DNA from: Antarcticirhabdus aurantiaca
GTDB lineage: Bacteria > Pseudomonadota > Alphaproteobacteria > Rhizobiales > Rhizobiaceae
Assembly: GCF_009765365.1 (NCBI RefSeq)
Contig: NZ_VTOM01000023.1
Coordinates: forward strand, 1 to 64,000
Direction of reading: 5' to 3'
Length of the DNA: 64,000 bases
A program made the position numbers and the translations under genes. Of this stretch, positions 25,012-36,481 are shown piece after piece; position 1 is the first letter of the stretch, and every line of letters starts with the position of its first letter. The notes under the pieces were generated by a model. It was not told the origin of the DNA. It did no database searches and saw nothing but the letters and a program-made list of their open reading frames with translations.

Positions 25012-26090
25012 GCCGGCACCGGCGGCGCCGCACGAACGCGCCGGCGGCGCACGGCCTCGAGAAAGGGCCGCTCGATCGTCGCGAAGGCCGCCTGACCGAG
25101 AATGCAGGACACGAGGACGGCGACCAGCACGGGCACGAAGCTCGTGTCGCCCGCACCGAGAAGGACCGCCGCCAGGAGAACGAGATCCAGGACCAGCGTG
25201 TGCAGCAGGTAAACCGAATAGGACCCGTCGCCGAGCGGCCGCAGCCGCCGAAACGATCGCGGCAGTCGCCCCGTCGTTTCGCGCACCACCAGCCCGACGA
25301 CGAGCAGCAGGCTCGGCACACCCCAGAGCACGACGGTCGGCATGCCCGGCAGACCGGCCGCCAGTCCCGCCGCGAAGCCCCCGATGCCGAGCAGCAAGGC
25401 GGCGTCGCCGGTCCACGCCGGCAGCTGCCGGGCCATGATCAGCTTCGCCGCCCACGCCCCGGCGAGGAATTCCAGAAGAAGCGGATTGGTCAGGACGCCC
25501 CAGGGACTCTCGGGCAGATCCAGCACGATCCCGAGCCCGATCATCCCGACGAGGAGGCCGCTCAGCGTCGCCAGGGAGACGAAGGGCGGCAGGCAGAAGC
25601 AGAGGGCGAAGGCCGCGTAGAAATAGACCTCGTAGGACAGCGTCCAGCCCGGCCCGATGATCCCTTCCGAATAGCCCGGCCACAGAAGCAGCGCAAGCGC
25701 GGTGTCACCGAGGCCGTGCGCGTGCGTCTGGAGGACGAGCGCGTGGAAGACGAGGTAGATCGCGGCATAGAGCCAGTAGATGGGGTAGATGCGCAGGAAG
25801 CGACGCCGCAGGAAGGTCGCGGCGCCCGCGAGGTCGCGGCGCTGGCCGGCGGTCGCGTAGACCATGATGAAGCCGCTGATCACGAAGAAGACGTGGACAC
25901 CGGCCTTTCCAACTTCCGAGAGCCGGAGCACGCTCTCCCATTCGGCGCCGAGGAAGCCATGATGGGCGCCGGCGACGCCCGCGTGGTAGACCACGACCAC
26001 GAAGGCCGCGAGGAAGCGCAGCGCCTGGATTGAGACGAACTCCCGGGGCAGGTGCGGCGGCGCGAGGATCTGCGCTCCGGCCGCGCTCAC
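25008..26090 (-). CDS. Acyltransferase family 3 membrane protein (OafA/ExoZ-like)
   Basis: A 360-residue integral membrane acyltransferase with about ten helices. The AT3 family hallmarks are the N-terminal IQALRFLAAFVVVVYH (catalytic His region), FFVISGFIMVY, RRRFLRIYPIYWL and GPGWTLSYEVYFY. It most likely O-acetylates the polysaccharide repeat unit; ExoZ of rhizobia is the obvious relative. The GTG start (26090) overlaps the GT25 stop (GTGA). Confidence 0.9.
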   Translation of the reverse strand: MSAAGAQILAPPHLPREFVSIQALRFLAAFVVVVYHAGVAGAHHGFLGAEWESVLRLSEVGKAGVHVFFVISGFIMVYATAGQRRDLAGAATFLRRRFLRIYPIYWLYAAIYLVFHALVLQTHAHGLGDTALALLLWPGYSEGIIGPGWTLSYEVYFYAAFALCFCLPPFVSLATLSGLLVGMIGLGIVLDLPESPWGVLTNPLLLEFLAGAWAAKLIMARQLPAWTGDAALLLGIGGFAAGLAAGLPGMPTVVLWGVPSLLLVVGLVVRETTGRLPRSFRRLRPLGDGSYSVYLLHTLVLDLVLLAAVLLGAGDTSFVPVLVAVLVSCILGQAAFATIERPFLEAVRRRRVRAAPPVPA

Positions 26091-26806
26091 GAGGGCGTCT
26101 CCGGCCCGGCGCGCCGGGCGAAGCGAGCCGCGTTCTTGGCACGGCGCGCGAGGCGCACCGCACCCTCCAGCGCCGGGACGCGGTCGAACCATTTCAGCGT
26201 TCCGATGTCGGTGCGCGAGGCGCGCTGTTCGGCGAGCGGCGGCACGGCCGCGAAGGTGACGAAGCCTTCCTGCCGCCGCGCGATGTTGAGCGCTCCGTCG
26301 ATCGGCATGATCCCGCCGTCCGGATGCCCGCGCTCGCGCGTCAGGAACCGCTCCGCGGCGGCGACCAGCCGAGGCAGGGCGCGGCCGTTGATCGCGTAGC
26401 AGTGGAGGCCGATGAACTCCGTTTCCGGCTCGACCGGACCGAGGCCCGGCCCGCCTCTATGGCGCGGCACGTCCGGAAGCTGGCCGTGGCCGAGATAAAG
26501 GACGTCCCATGCCGTTGGCAGCGCGTCCAGCAGCGCGACCCGGTCACGGAGGTCGGGCGCGAAGCTGACGTCGTCCTCCATGACGAGGATGCTCCCGGCC
26601 CCGATCGCGCTCCTCCAGGTGCGCAAATGGCTCTCATAGGCGCCGCGCTCGCCGACGGATCCGAACTCGCCGGCGTCCGCGGGGCGGATGGCCGCCACGA
26701 ACGTCGCCGAGCAGCCGACGCGCACGAGTTCCGCCTCGGTGTCCCGCCGGCGGTCCACACGATGCGGAAGGTTGATCACGAAGCGGCGCTCGAATCGTTG
26801 CAGCAT
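26087..26806 (-). CDS. Glycosyltransferase family 25 (LPS-type)
   Basis: A 239-residue protein with the GT25 signatures FVINLPHRVDRR at the N-terminus, GAYESHLRTWR (conserved SHxxxW-like element) and ILVMEDDVSF (EDD metal site). GT25 enzymes usually add galactose or similar sugars to LPS or capsule. It is the promoter-proximal gene of the GT25 - acyltransferase - GT4 - flippase - GT2 chain. Confidence 0.88.
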   Translation of the reverse strand: MLQRFERRFVINLPHRVDRRRDTEAELVRVGCSATFVAAIRPADAGEFGSVGERGAYESHLRTWRSAIGAGSILVMEDDVSFAPDLRDRVALLDALPTAWDVLYLGHGQLPDVPRHRGGPGLGPVEPETEFIGLHCYAINGRALPRLVAAAERFLTRERGHPDGGIMPIDGALNIARRQEGFVTFAAVPPLAEQRASRTDIGTLKWFDRVPALEGAVRLARRAKNAARFARRAGPETPS

Positions 26807-26983
26807 CGCGACTCCCGGGCGTGCAGCCGATGAGGAAGCGCGACCTCTAGCATGGCCGTCCCGCCGACGCCGGGAGCTTCGCGATCCAGCCTTAACCGCT
26901 CAAATTGTTGGAACGCGCACGTCGGGACGGCGTCGGCACATCCGCCCGGCGTTCGCCGGGCGAACCCGGAAGGGTCCAAGACG

Positions 26984-27012
26984 AAAAAAGCCGAACGCTC
27001 GTCGCGTTCGGC
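26984..27012 (-). terminator. Intrinsic terminator of the HU gene
   Basis: A perfect 9-bp stem (26990-26998 with 27004-27012, loop TCGTC) is followed on the minus strand by six T residues (AAAAAA at 26984-26989). It lies 53 bases after the HU stop. Confidence 0.88.
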
Positions 27013-27064
27013 CGGAATGACGAGGCCGCTCGCCGGGAGCGGCCCTCTGGAGGCTGAGAAGCGC

Positions 27065-27340
27065 TTACTTGTTCAGCGCGTCCTTCAGGCCCTTGCCGGG
27101 CGAGAAACGCGCGACGTTGCGGGCGGGAATGTCGACCTCGGCACCCGTCGAAGGGTTGCGGCCCTTCGAAGCCTCGCGCCGCGAAACGGAGAACGTGCCG
27201 AAGCCGACGAGGCGGACGTCGTCGCCCTTCGCCATGGCTTCCTGGAGCACGTCGAACAGCGAGTCGACCGCCGTGGTCGCGTCCTGCTTGGACAGCTTGC
27301 TCTTCTCCGCGACGGCGGCGACGAGTTCATTCTTGTTCAT
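27065..27340 (-). CDS. hup: DNA-binding protein HU
   Basis: A 91-residue histone-like protein, the usual size for HU. It begins MNKNELVAAVAEKS and carries the VRLVGFGTFSV turn and the arm signature GRNPSTGAEVDIPA, with the conserved proline that intercalates into DNA. It compacts and bends the nucleoid. It follows lon on the same strand but has its own 160-base upstream region after lon's terminator, so it is probably transcribed separately. Confidence 0.97.
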   Translation of the reverse strand: MNKNELVAAVAEKSKLSKQDATTAVDSLFDVLQEAMAKGDDVRLVGFGTFSVSRREASKGRNPSTGAEVDIPARNVARFSPGKGLKDALNK

Positions 27341-27451
27341 CAGTGTCCTCCTGAGATGCGAGTCGCTTCGTCCGACTTGCCGCGATGAGACAAAGTTACC
27401 GACCCGCCCGCGATTGCAACCGGGCGACGCCGGCTTTTCCTCGATTTTTAC

Positions 27452-27477
27452 AAAAAATGCCGCCCGGAGGCGGCATT
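27452..27477 (-). terminator. Intrinsic terminator of lon
   Basis: Stem AATGCCGCC (27456-27464) pairs with 27469-27477 around a CGGA loop. On the minus strand it runs into a T-rich tract (A-run at 27452-27457). It lies 26 bases after the lon stop. Confidence 0.88.
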
Positions 27478-27502
27478 TCGTATCGTCATACTGAACGAGG
27501 CG

Positions 27503-29926
<2,424 letters not shown>

Positions 29927-30018
29927 GTGATGTCCTTTCTACGGCCTCAGGGCCGTCGGAGGCCGGTCAGACCGGGCCTTGCAAGAAGCACCCGGAAACA
30001 CCGCCTTTGGCTCTTCCA

Positions 30019-30047
30019 ATTTGGTCCCGCAGGCCCTGCGATTCAAG
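30019..30047 (-). promoter_or_regulatory. Candidate sigma-32 (RpoH) promoter for lon
   Basis: On the minus strand CTTGAA (30042-30047) is followed after exactly 17 bases by CCAAAT (30019-30024). This resembles the alphaproteobacterial heat-shock pattern CTTGaa-N17-CCnnnT. The lon start is about 93 bases further on. Confidence 0.5.
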
Positions 30048-30104
30048 CGTGTCGCCGGGTCTCCACCGGATTGTTCACCAATCGCTCCAGGTTGTCCGCA
30101 CCAT

Positions 30105-30139
30105 GAAAAAACCCGTCCCGGCGGGGTGCCGGAACGGGT
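30105..30139 (-). terminator. Intrinsic terminator of clpX
   Basis: Stem 30111-30122 pairs with 30128-30139 with one mismatch. On the minus strand it is followed by a run of six T residues (30106-30111 region). It is 34 bases downstream of the clpX stop. Confidence 0.85.
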
Positions 30140-30172
30140 CGGGTTCAAACAACCGTCGAGGACCGGCCGTGA

Positions 30173-31441
<1,269 letters not shown>

Positions 31442-31632
31442 TCGTTCTTCCTTCCGATCCGGCCTTCCCGTCCCGGGAAGCCGTCCATCGCGCCCTGGAG
31501 GCACCGTAACGCCGAGCCTCTTGCGACGCAAAACAACTAACGCTGCGTCGGCGATTCGTCTCCGCACATGTGACACTCTTGCATGCCGAACCTTAACGCC
31601 AACAAGCTGGCGCGGCGCTGACACCGCGTTCG

Positions 31633-31698
31633 GCCGACGCCGATGAAACTACGGCGTCGGCATGGCGCCTTCAAGGCCGGCACCCGGCGAGAGCCGGG
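31633..31698 (-). terminator. Two hairpins between clpP and clpX
   Basis: After the clpP stop there is a short CCCGGC-GAGA-GCCGGG hairpin (31683-31698), then a perfect 10-bp stem (31633-31642 with 31652-31661). Neither has a strong U-tract. They may attenuate rather than end clpP transcription, since clpX follows on the same strand. Confidence 0.4.
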
Positions 31699-31711
31699 CG
31701 TCGCAGAACCG

Positions 31712-32350
31712 TCACTTGGTGCCGGGGACCTGCGACTCCAGCGCGTCGCGCGAGGAGTAGACCTTGTCGATGAGACCGAACTCGCGGGCCTCGTCGGCCG
31801 TCATGAAGTGGTCACGGTCGAGCGTCCGTTCAATGGTCTCGTAGTCCTGACCGGTGTGCTCGACATAGACCTCGTTGAGGCGGCGCTTCAGCTTGATGAT
31901 GTCCTGGGCGTGGCGCTCGATGTCCGAGGCCTGGCCCGAGAAGCCGCCCGAGGGCTGGTGGACCATGATGCGCGCGTTAGGCGTGGCGAAGCGCATGTCC
32001 TTGTGGCCGGCGCAGAGCAGCAGCGAGCCCATCGAGGCCGCCTGCCCGATGCACAGCGTCGACACCGCCGGCTTGATGAACTGCATCGTGTCGTAGATCG
32101 CCATGCCGCTGGTGACGACGCCGCCGGGCGAATTGATGTAGAGGGCGATCTCCTTCTTCGGGTTCTCCGCCTCGAGGAACAGGAGCTGCGCGCAGACGAG
32201 CGTCGCCATCGAGTCCTCGATCGGCCCGGTGATGAAGATCACCCGCTCCTTCAGGAGGCGCGAAAAGATGTCGTACGCGCGCTCGCCGCGATTGGTCTGC
32301 TCGACCACCATGGGGACGAGGTTCATCGCGGTTTCGATGGGGTGCTTCAT
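31712..32350 (-). CDS. clpP: ATP-dependent Clp protease proteolytic subunit ClpP
   Basis: A 212-residue serine peptidase with the catalytic triad Ser106 (GQAASMGS), His131 (MVHQPSGG) and Asp180 (LDRDHFM). It forms the tetradecameric chamber that degrades ClpX- or ClpA-delivered proteins. ATG 32350 is chosen because the [19 protein letters not shown] start of the mature family lies just inside it. An in-frame extension upstream overlaps the probable promoter. Confidence 0.98.
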   Translation of the reverse strand: MKHPIETAMNLVPMVVEQTNRGERAYDIFSRLLKERVIFITGPIEDSMATLVCAQLLFLEAENPKKEIALYINSPGGVVTSGMAIYDTMQFIKPAVSTLCIGQAASMGSLLLCAGHKDMRFATPNARIMVHQPSGGFSGQASDIERHAQDIIKLKRRLNEVYVEHTGQDYETIERTLDRDHFMTADEAREFGLIDKVYSSRDALESQVPGTK

Positions 32351-32446
32351 CGTGGATCTCTTAAAGGTCGTCGTGGAACGGGCCCTGGTCGCGCGGCACG
32401 CGAACGGGTCCCGAGGAAGACGGGCCCGACAGGACCCGACGCGTAG

Positions 32447-32474
32447 ATAAGGCTCGCCGGTGCCCTTCGGCAAG
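32447..32474 (-). promoter_or_regulatory. Possible heat-shock promoter for clpP
   Basis: On the minus strand CTTGCC (32469-32474) precedes CCTTAT (32447-32452) by 16 bases, a fair but imperfect match to an RpoH-type promoter, about 97 bases before the clpP start. Weaker than the lon candidate. Confidence 0.3.
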
Positions 32475-32550
32475 CGGGGCGCTTCGGCGGGGTTAAGCGG
32501 AGCGCAAGGCGAGGGTCAGTTCCGCCGACCGCGCAGCGGCCGGACCAACG

Positions 32551-32580
32551 GAAAAGGCCGGCGCGAGGCCGGCCTTTCCT
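32551..32580 (-). terminator. Terminator of the trigger factor gene
   Basis: A 10-bp stem (32554-32563 with 32569-32578, loop GCGAG) flanked by A-runs on one side and T-runs on the other, so it could work in both directions. It lies 26 bases past the tig stop. Confidence 0.8.
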
Positions 32581-32605
32581 GTCGTGTCGCGGGCGGAGCG
32601 AGAGG

Positions 32606-33970
32606 TCAGGATGCGAGGCGGCTTTCCAGCTCGTCCTCGTCCTCCTTCATCAGCTCCTCCTTCGTGACCGTCTTGTCGGTCACGTCGACGGTCGAAAGGA
32701 GGTGATCGACCACCTTCTCCTCGTAGATCGGGGCGCGCAGGCTGGCGACGGCGTCCGGCGACTTCCGGAAATAGTCGTAGACCTGCTGCTCCTGGCCGGG
32801 ATAGCGGCGCACCTGCTCGAACAGCGCGCGCTGCAGTTCCTCGTCCGACACCTGGACGTTGTTCTTGGCGCCGATCTCGGACAGGACGAGGCCGAGGCGG
32901 ACGCGGCGCTCGGCGAGGCGGCGATACTCCTCGCGCGCCTTCTCCTCCGTGGTGCCCTCGTCCTCGAAGCTCTTGCCCGAGCGCTGCAGCTCGGACTCGA
33001 CCTGGTTCCAGATGTTGGTGAACTCGGCCTCGACGAGGCGCTCCGGCAGGACGAAGTCGTAGGACTCGTCAAGCTGGTCGAGAAGCTGGCGCTTCACCTT
33101 CTGGCGGGTGGCCTGGCCGTACTGGCTCTCGATCTGGCCGCGCACGATCTCGCGCAGGCGCTCGATCGACTCCAGGCCCAGCTTCTTGGCGACCTCGTCG
33201 TCGAGCTCCTGGCTCGTCGGCGCGGCGACTTCCTTCACCGTCACGTCGAACACGGCTTCCTTGCCGGCGAGATGCGCGGCGCCGTAGTCCTCGGGGAAGG
33301 TCACGTTGACCTTGCGCTCCTCGCCGGCCTTGGCGCCGACCAGCTGGTCCTCGAAGCCGGGGATGAACTGCTTGGAGCCGAGAACGAGGTTGGAATCGGT
33401 CGCCGATCCGCCCTCGAAGGCCTCGCCGTCGATCTTGCCGACGAAGTCCATGGTGACGCGATCGCCGTCGGCGGCCTCTCCGTCCTTCGGCTCGTAGGTG
33501 CGGGCGCTGTCGGCGATCCGCTTGACCTGCTCCTCGACCTCCTCGTCGGCGATCTCGACCACCGGGCGCTCGATCTTGATGCCCGAGGTCTCCTTCAGCT
33601 CGAACTCCGGCAGCGTCTCGTAGGACAGCGTGAACTTGAAGTCGGACTGGCCGTTCAGCACCTTGTCCGCCTCGCCCGCATCCTCGGTCATGGCGATCTC
33701 GGGCTGCATGGCCGAGCGCTCCTTGCGATCGGCGATCACCGAGCGGGGCGTCTCGTTCACGATCTCCTGCACGATCTCGGCCATGAAGGACTTGCCGTAC
33801 ATCTTGCGCAGGTGCGCCATCGGCACCTTGCCCGGACGGAAGCCCTTGAGCTTCACCTGGTCCTTGGCCTGGTAGAGACGGGTCTGAAGGCGGGCTTCGA
33901 GATCCGACGCAGGTACGACGACCTGGATCTCGCGCTTCAGGCCCTCGGCCTTCATTTCCGTAACCTGCAT
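32606..33970 (-). CDS. tig: Trigger factor, ribosome-associated chaperone and PPIase
   Basis: A 454-residue protein. The N-terminal ribosome-binding domain carries the GFRPGKVP signature. A central FKBP-type PPIase domain (about 160-245) includes the [19 protein letters not shown] segment. A long helical C-terminal substrate cradle follows and ends in an acidic tail. It binds nascent chains at the exit tunnel. ATG 33970 begins the family N-terminus [14 protein letters not shown] tRNA-Leu lies 81 bases upstream on the same strand. The tig-clpP-clpX-lon-hup order is conserved in proteobacteria. Confidence 0.97.
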   Translation of the reverse strand: MQVTEMKAEGLKREIQVVVPASDLEARLQTRLYQAKDQVKLKGFRPGKVPMAHLRKMYGKSFMAEIVQEIVNETPRSVIADRKERSAMQPEIAMTEDAGEADKVLNGQSDFKFTLSYETLPEFELKETSGIKIERPVVEIADEEVEEQVKRIADSARTYEPKDGEAADGDRVTMDFVGKIDGEAFEGGSATDSNLVLGSKQFIPGFEDQLVGAKAGEERKVNVTFPEDYGAAHLAGKEAVFDVTVKEVAAPTSQELDDEVAKKLGLESIERLREIVRGQIESQYGQATRQKVKRQLLDQLDESYDFVLPERLVEAEFTNIWNQVESELQRSGKSFEDEGTTEEKAREEYRRLAERRVRLGLVLSEIGAKNNVQVSDEELQRALFEQVRRYPGQEQQVYDYFRKSPDAVASLRAPIYEEKVVDHLLSTVDVTDKTVTKEELMKEDEDELESRLAS

Positions 33971-34051
33971 CGTCAGTCCTTCGATCCTATGTCGGGTGCG
34001 CTTCGCCGGCGCACGCCCTTGTTCTTGATGAAACCCCGGAAACCGCGGCCT

Positions 34052-34136
34052 TGGTGCGGGTGGAGGGACTTGAACCCCCATGCCTCTCGGCGCTTGGACC
34101 TAAACCAAGTGCGTCTGCCAATTCCGCCACACCCGC
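34052..34136 (-). tRNA. tRNA-Leu (UAG anticodon)
   Basis: The minus strand folds into a class II tRNA: acceptor GCGGGTG pairs with the 3' end, the anticodon stem CTTGG/CCAAG encloses TTTAGGT (anticodon TAG), there is a long variable arm, and the T-arm reads GGTTCAAGTCC. CCA is encoded at the 3' end (34052-34054). It decodes CUA and related leucine codons. Confidence 0.96.
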
Positions 34137-34334
34137 GACGCGCGCGCGGGCACAGAGCGTCGCGAGGCGCGCGCGCTCTATAACAAAGCGTCATTTAGGG
34201 CGAAAGGGGCATCTTGCGACGCGCTGCATGCGCATCGGCGCGTCCGGACAATGTCCGAAGCCGGGATCGGAGCTCCCGCTTCGCTTGGCCAAGTCGACCA
34301 CCAAAACGGATAACGAACCGTAAACGTGTGATTT

Positions 34335-34351
34335 ATTGTGCGATGCACAAT
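34335..34351. promoter_or_regulatory. Perfect palindrome upstream of the DUF1127/sRNA unit
   Basis: ATTGTGC-GAT-GCACAAT is a 7-bp inverted repeat with a 3-base centre, 131 bases before the DUF1127 start. It lies in a relatively AT-rich part of the 345-base gap between the tRNA and DUF1127 (34137-34481), where I find no gene. The size and symmetry suit a dimeric regulator, which I cannot identify. Confidence 0.5.
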
Positions 34352-34481
34352 CCGCATGGCTGGTCTGCGGAACGACGCCTACCGGACATGGCTCCCAGTG
34401 GCTACCTTCCAATCAACGAAGCGGGCCGGACACTTCCTGCCACTTCAATCGATTAGTAGACCTTACGAAGTGGGGATCACG

Positions 34482-34625
34482 ATGAACCTCCGTCAGTCCT
34501 TCAGCAATTGGCGCCGCTACCGCGAGACGGTCAACGAGCTGGGCCGCCTTTCGCACCGCGAACTCGCCGACCTCGGCATCGCGCGCTCGGACATCCCGAC
34601 GCTCGCCCGCCGCGCCGTCCGCTAA
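34482..34625 (+). CDS. Small DUF1127 protein
   Basis: A 47-residue, arginine-rich protein with the DUF1127 layout: an amphipathic N-terminal helix (MNLRQSFSNWRRYRETVNEL) followed by LSHRELADLGIARSDIPTLAR. Such proteins are known in Alphaproteobacteria as small stress-linked RNA-binding or regulatory proteins; CcaF1 of Rhodobacter sphaeroides is encoded just upstream of anti-SD sRNAs. The same arrangement is present here, with the first sRNA unit beginning about 12 bases after the stop. GGGGAT lies 9 bases before the ATG. Too short for most automatic callers. Confidence 0.9.
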   Translation: MNLRQSFSNWRRYRETVNELGRLSHRELADLGIARSDIPTLARRAVR

Positions 34626-34636
34626 GACACCGAATA

Positions 34637-34743
34637 TCGTCGCGGCTCACCTCCTCCCAGAGCTGCGACGACCGGAACCTGCAACGATCCTCCCATCAGC
34701 AGGTTTCCTCCTCGGCGCCCGTCGACCTCCCACGACGGGCGCC
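34637..34743 (+). ncRNA. Anti-Shine-Dalgarno sRNA, unit A (CcsR/cuckoo/alpha-r14 type)
   Basis: Three consecutive hairpins. Hairpin 1: 12-bp stem (34637-34648 with 34660-34671, one G-U), loop ACCTCCTCCCA. Hairpin 2: stem about 34674-34682 with 34699-34708, loop containing TCCTCCCA. Hairpin 3: perfect 11-bp stem (34714-34724 with 34733-34743), loop ACCTCCCA. CCUCC in the loops is complementary to Shine-Dalgarno sequences, so the RNA should pair with ribosome-binding sites. This architecture is known from the alphaproteobacterial CcsR (conserved CCUCCUCCC motif) and alpha-r14 families. Exact 5' and 3' ends are not determined. Confidence 0.82.
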
Positions 34744-34760
34744 ACACGAGATCGCAGTTT

Positions 34761-34869
34761 CGCAGCGGCCATCCTCCTCCCAGGCCTGCTGCGGATCGAA
34801 GCCCGCAACCTCCTCCCAAATGCGCGGGTTTCATCTTCGGCGCCCGTCGGTCCTCCCCCGACGGGCGTC
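34761..34869 (+). ncRNA. Anti-Shine-Dalgarno sRNA, unit B
   Basis: The second unit, offset 124 bases from unit A. Hairpin 1: 34761-34770 with 34783-34793 (one bulge), loop ATCCTCCTCCCA. Hairpin 2: 34798-34806 with 34824-34832 (one G-U), loop containing CCTCCTCCCA. Hairpin 3: 34839-34850 with 34858-34869, loop TCCTCCC. Stem sequences differ from unit A while the loops are kept, which indicates selection on structure and loop. No poly-U follows, so processing or a continuous transcript is possible. Confidence 0.82.
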
Positions 34870-34886
34870 ACAGAGATCATAGAGTT

Positions 34887-35003
34887 CGCGAAGGGCCATC
34901 CTCCTCCCAGGCCCGAGCGGAGCAGAGCCTGCGAATCCTCCTCCCATCGCAAGACTCCCAATGCGAAGCCCGCCGGTCCTCCCCCGGCGGGCTTCGTCGT
35001 TTC
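34887..35003 (+). ncRNA. Anti-Shine-Dalgarno sRNA, unit C with terminator
   Basis: The third unit, offset 126 bases from unit B. Hairpin 1: GGGCC 34893-34897 with 34910-34914, extended by CGC/GCG, loop ATCCTCCTCCCA. Hairpin 2: 34930-34934 with 34947-34951, loop ATCCTCCTCCCA. Hairpin 3: perfect 13-bp stem (34964-34976 with 34984-34996), loop TCCTCCC, followed by TCGTTTCG. This last stem is the strongest in the array and probably terminates the whole transcript before trmFO. Confidence 0.82.
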
Positions 35004-35058
35004 GAAACTGCGCCAAGCGCTTGTTTCCTCGCGCGGCGCGAGGGCGTAGAAGGGCGGC

Positions 35059-36480
35059 ATGGCACAGACACCCATCCACGTCGTCGGCGGCGGGCTCGCC
35101 GGCTCCGAGGCCGCCTGGCAGATCGCCGAGGCCGGCATTCCCGTGATCCTCCACGAGATGCGCCCGGTGCGCGGCACCGAGGCGCACAAGACGGACTCGC
35201 TCGCCGAGCTCGTCTGCTCCAACTCCTTCCGCTCCGACGATGCGCAGACCAACGCTGTCGGCGTGCTCCACGCCGAGATGCGCCTCGCCGGCTCGCTGAT
35301 CCTGCGCTCAGCCGACGCCAACCAGGTGCCGGCCGGCGGCGCCCTCGCCGTCGACCGGGAGGGCTTCGCCGTCGCGGTCAGCCGGGCGCTCGAGGCGCAT
35401 CCGCTGATCGAGATCCGCCGCGAGGAGGTCGCCGGCCTGCCGCCCGAGGAATGGGGCCCGACGATCGTCGCGACCGGCCCGCTGACCGCGCCGGACCTCG
35501 CCGCCGGCATCCGCGAGGCGACGGGCGCGGACGCCCTCGCCTTCTTCGACGCCATCGCGCCGATCGTCCATTTCGACACGATCGACCTCGGCAAGGCCTG
35601 GTTCCAGTCGCGCTACGACAAGGTTGGCCCCGGCGGCACGGGCAAGGACTACATCAACTGCCCGCTCGACAAGGAAACCTACGAGCGCTTCGTCGCGGCC
35701 CTCGTCTCCGGCGATACGGTGGGCTTCCGCGAATGGGAGGGCACGCCCTACTTCGACGGCTGCCTGCCGATCGAGGTCATGGCCGAGCGCGGCGCCGAGA
35801 CGCTGCGCCACGGGCCGATGAAGCCGATGGGCCTGACCAACGCGCACCAGCCGGAGATCAAGCCCTACGCCGTCGTCCAGCTGCGCCAGGACAACGCGCT
35901 GGGCACGCTCTACAACATGGTCGGCTTCCAGACGAAGCTGAAGTACGGCGCCCAGGCCGAGATCTTCCGGATGATCCCGGGCCTGGAGAATGCCGAGTTC
36001 GCGCGCCTCGGCGGCCTCCACCGCAACACCTATCTCGATTCGCCCCGCCTCCTCGACCCGCACCTGCGGCTGAAGAGCCTGCCGCGCCTGCGCTTCGCCG
36101 GCCAGATCACCGGCTGCGAGGGCTATGTCGAATCGGCGGCCGTCGGCCTCCTGGCCGGCCGCTTCGCCGCCGCCGAGGCGCGCGGGCAGGAGGCGGCGCC
36201 GCCACCGGCGACCACCGCCATGGGCGCACTCCTCGCCCACATCACCGGCGGCCACCTGTCCCACGAGGAAGACGGCGGCAAGCGCTCCTTCCAGCCGATG
36301 AACGTCAATTTCGGCCTCTTCCCGCCCATCACGGTCCCCAAGCCGGAAGGCGGCGGGCGCTTCCGCGGCAAGGAAAAGACCATCGCCAAGAAGAAGGCGC
36401 TCTCGGCCCGCGCGCTCGCGGACTGCGCCTCCTGGCTCGGTGCCGCCGATCAGGCCCGCATGGCGGCGGCTGCCGAGTAG
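35059..36480 (+). CDS. trmFO: tRNA (uracil-54-C5) methyltransferase, folate/FAD-dependent (TrmFO)
   Basis: A 473-residue flavoprotein that makes m5U54 in the tRNA T-loop using methylene-THF. The N-terminal FAD site reads [13 protein letters not shown]. Cys53 (LVCSNSFRS) and Cys235 ([14 protein letters not shown]) correspond to the catalytic cysteines of the Bacillus enzyme. The C-terminal NAD(P)H/GidA-like domain contains [16 protein letters not shown]. Length is normal. It converges with the DUF4153 gene, leaving one base between the two stops. Confidence 0.96.
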   Translation: MAQTPIHVVGGGLAGSEAAWQIAEAGIPVILHEMRPVRGTEAHKTDSLAELVCSNSFRSDDAQTNAVGVLHAEMRLAGSLILRSADANQVPAGGALAVDREGFAVAVSRALEAHPLIEIRREEVAGLPPEEWGPTIVATGPLTAPDLAAGIREATGADALAFFDAIAPIVHFDTIDLGKAWFQSRYDKVGPGGTGKDYINCPLDKETYERFVAALVSGDTVGFREWEGTPYFDGCLPIEVMAERGAETLRHGPMKPMGLTNAHQPEIKPYAVVQLRQDNALGTLYNMVGFQTKLKYGAQAEIFRMIPGLENAEFARLGGLHRNTYLDSPRLLDPHLRLKSLPRLRFAGQITGCEGYVESAAVGLLAGRFAAAEARGQEAAPPPATTAMGALLAHITGGHLSHEEDGGKRSFQPMNVNFGLFPPITVPKPEGGGRFRGKEKTIAKKKALSARALADCASWLGAADQARMAAAAE

Positions 36481-36481
36481 C

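Noticed and set aside
34637-35003. The repeated CCTCCTCCCA segments as a CRISPR array
   Set aside because: The repeat is only about 10 bases, sits in hairpin loops with variable stems, and shows no constant spacer length or neighbouring cas genes. The anti-Shine-Dalgarno sRNA reading explains all of it.
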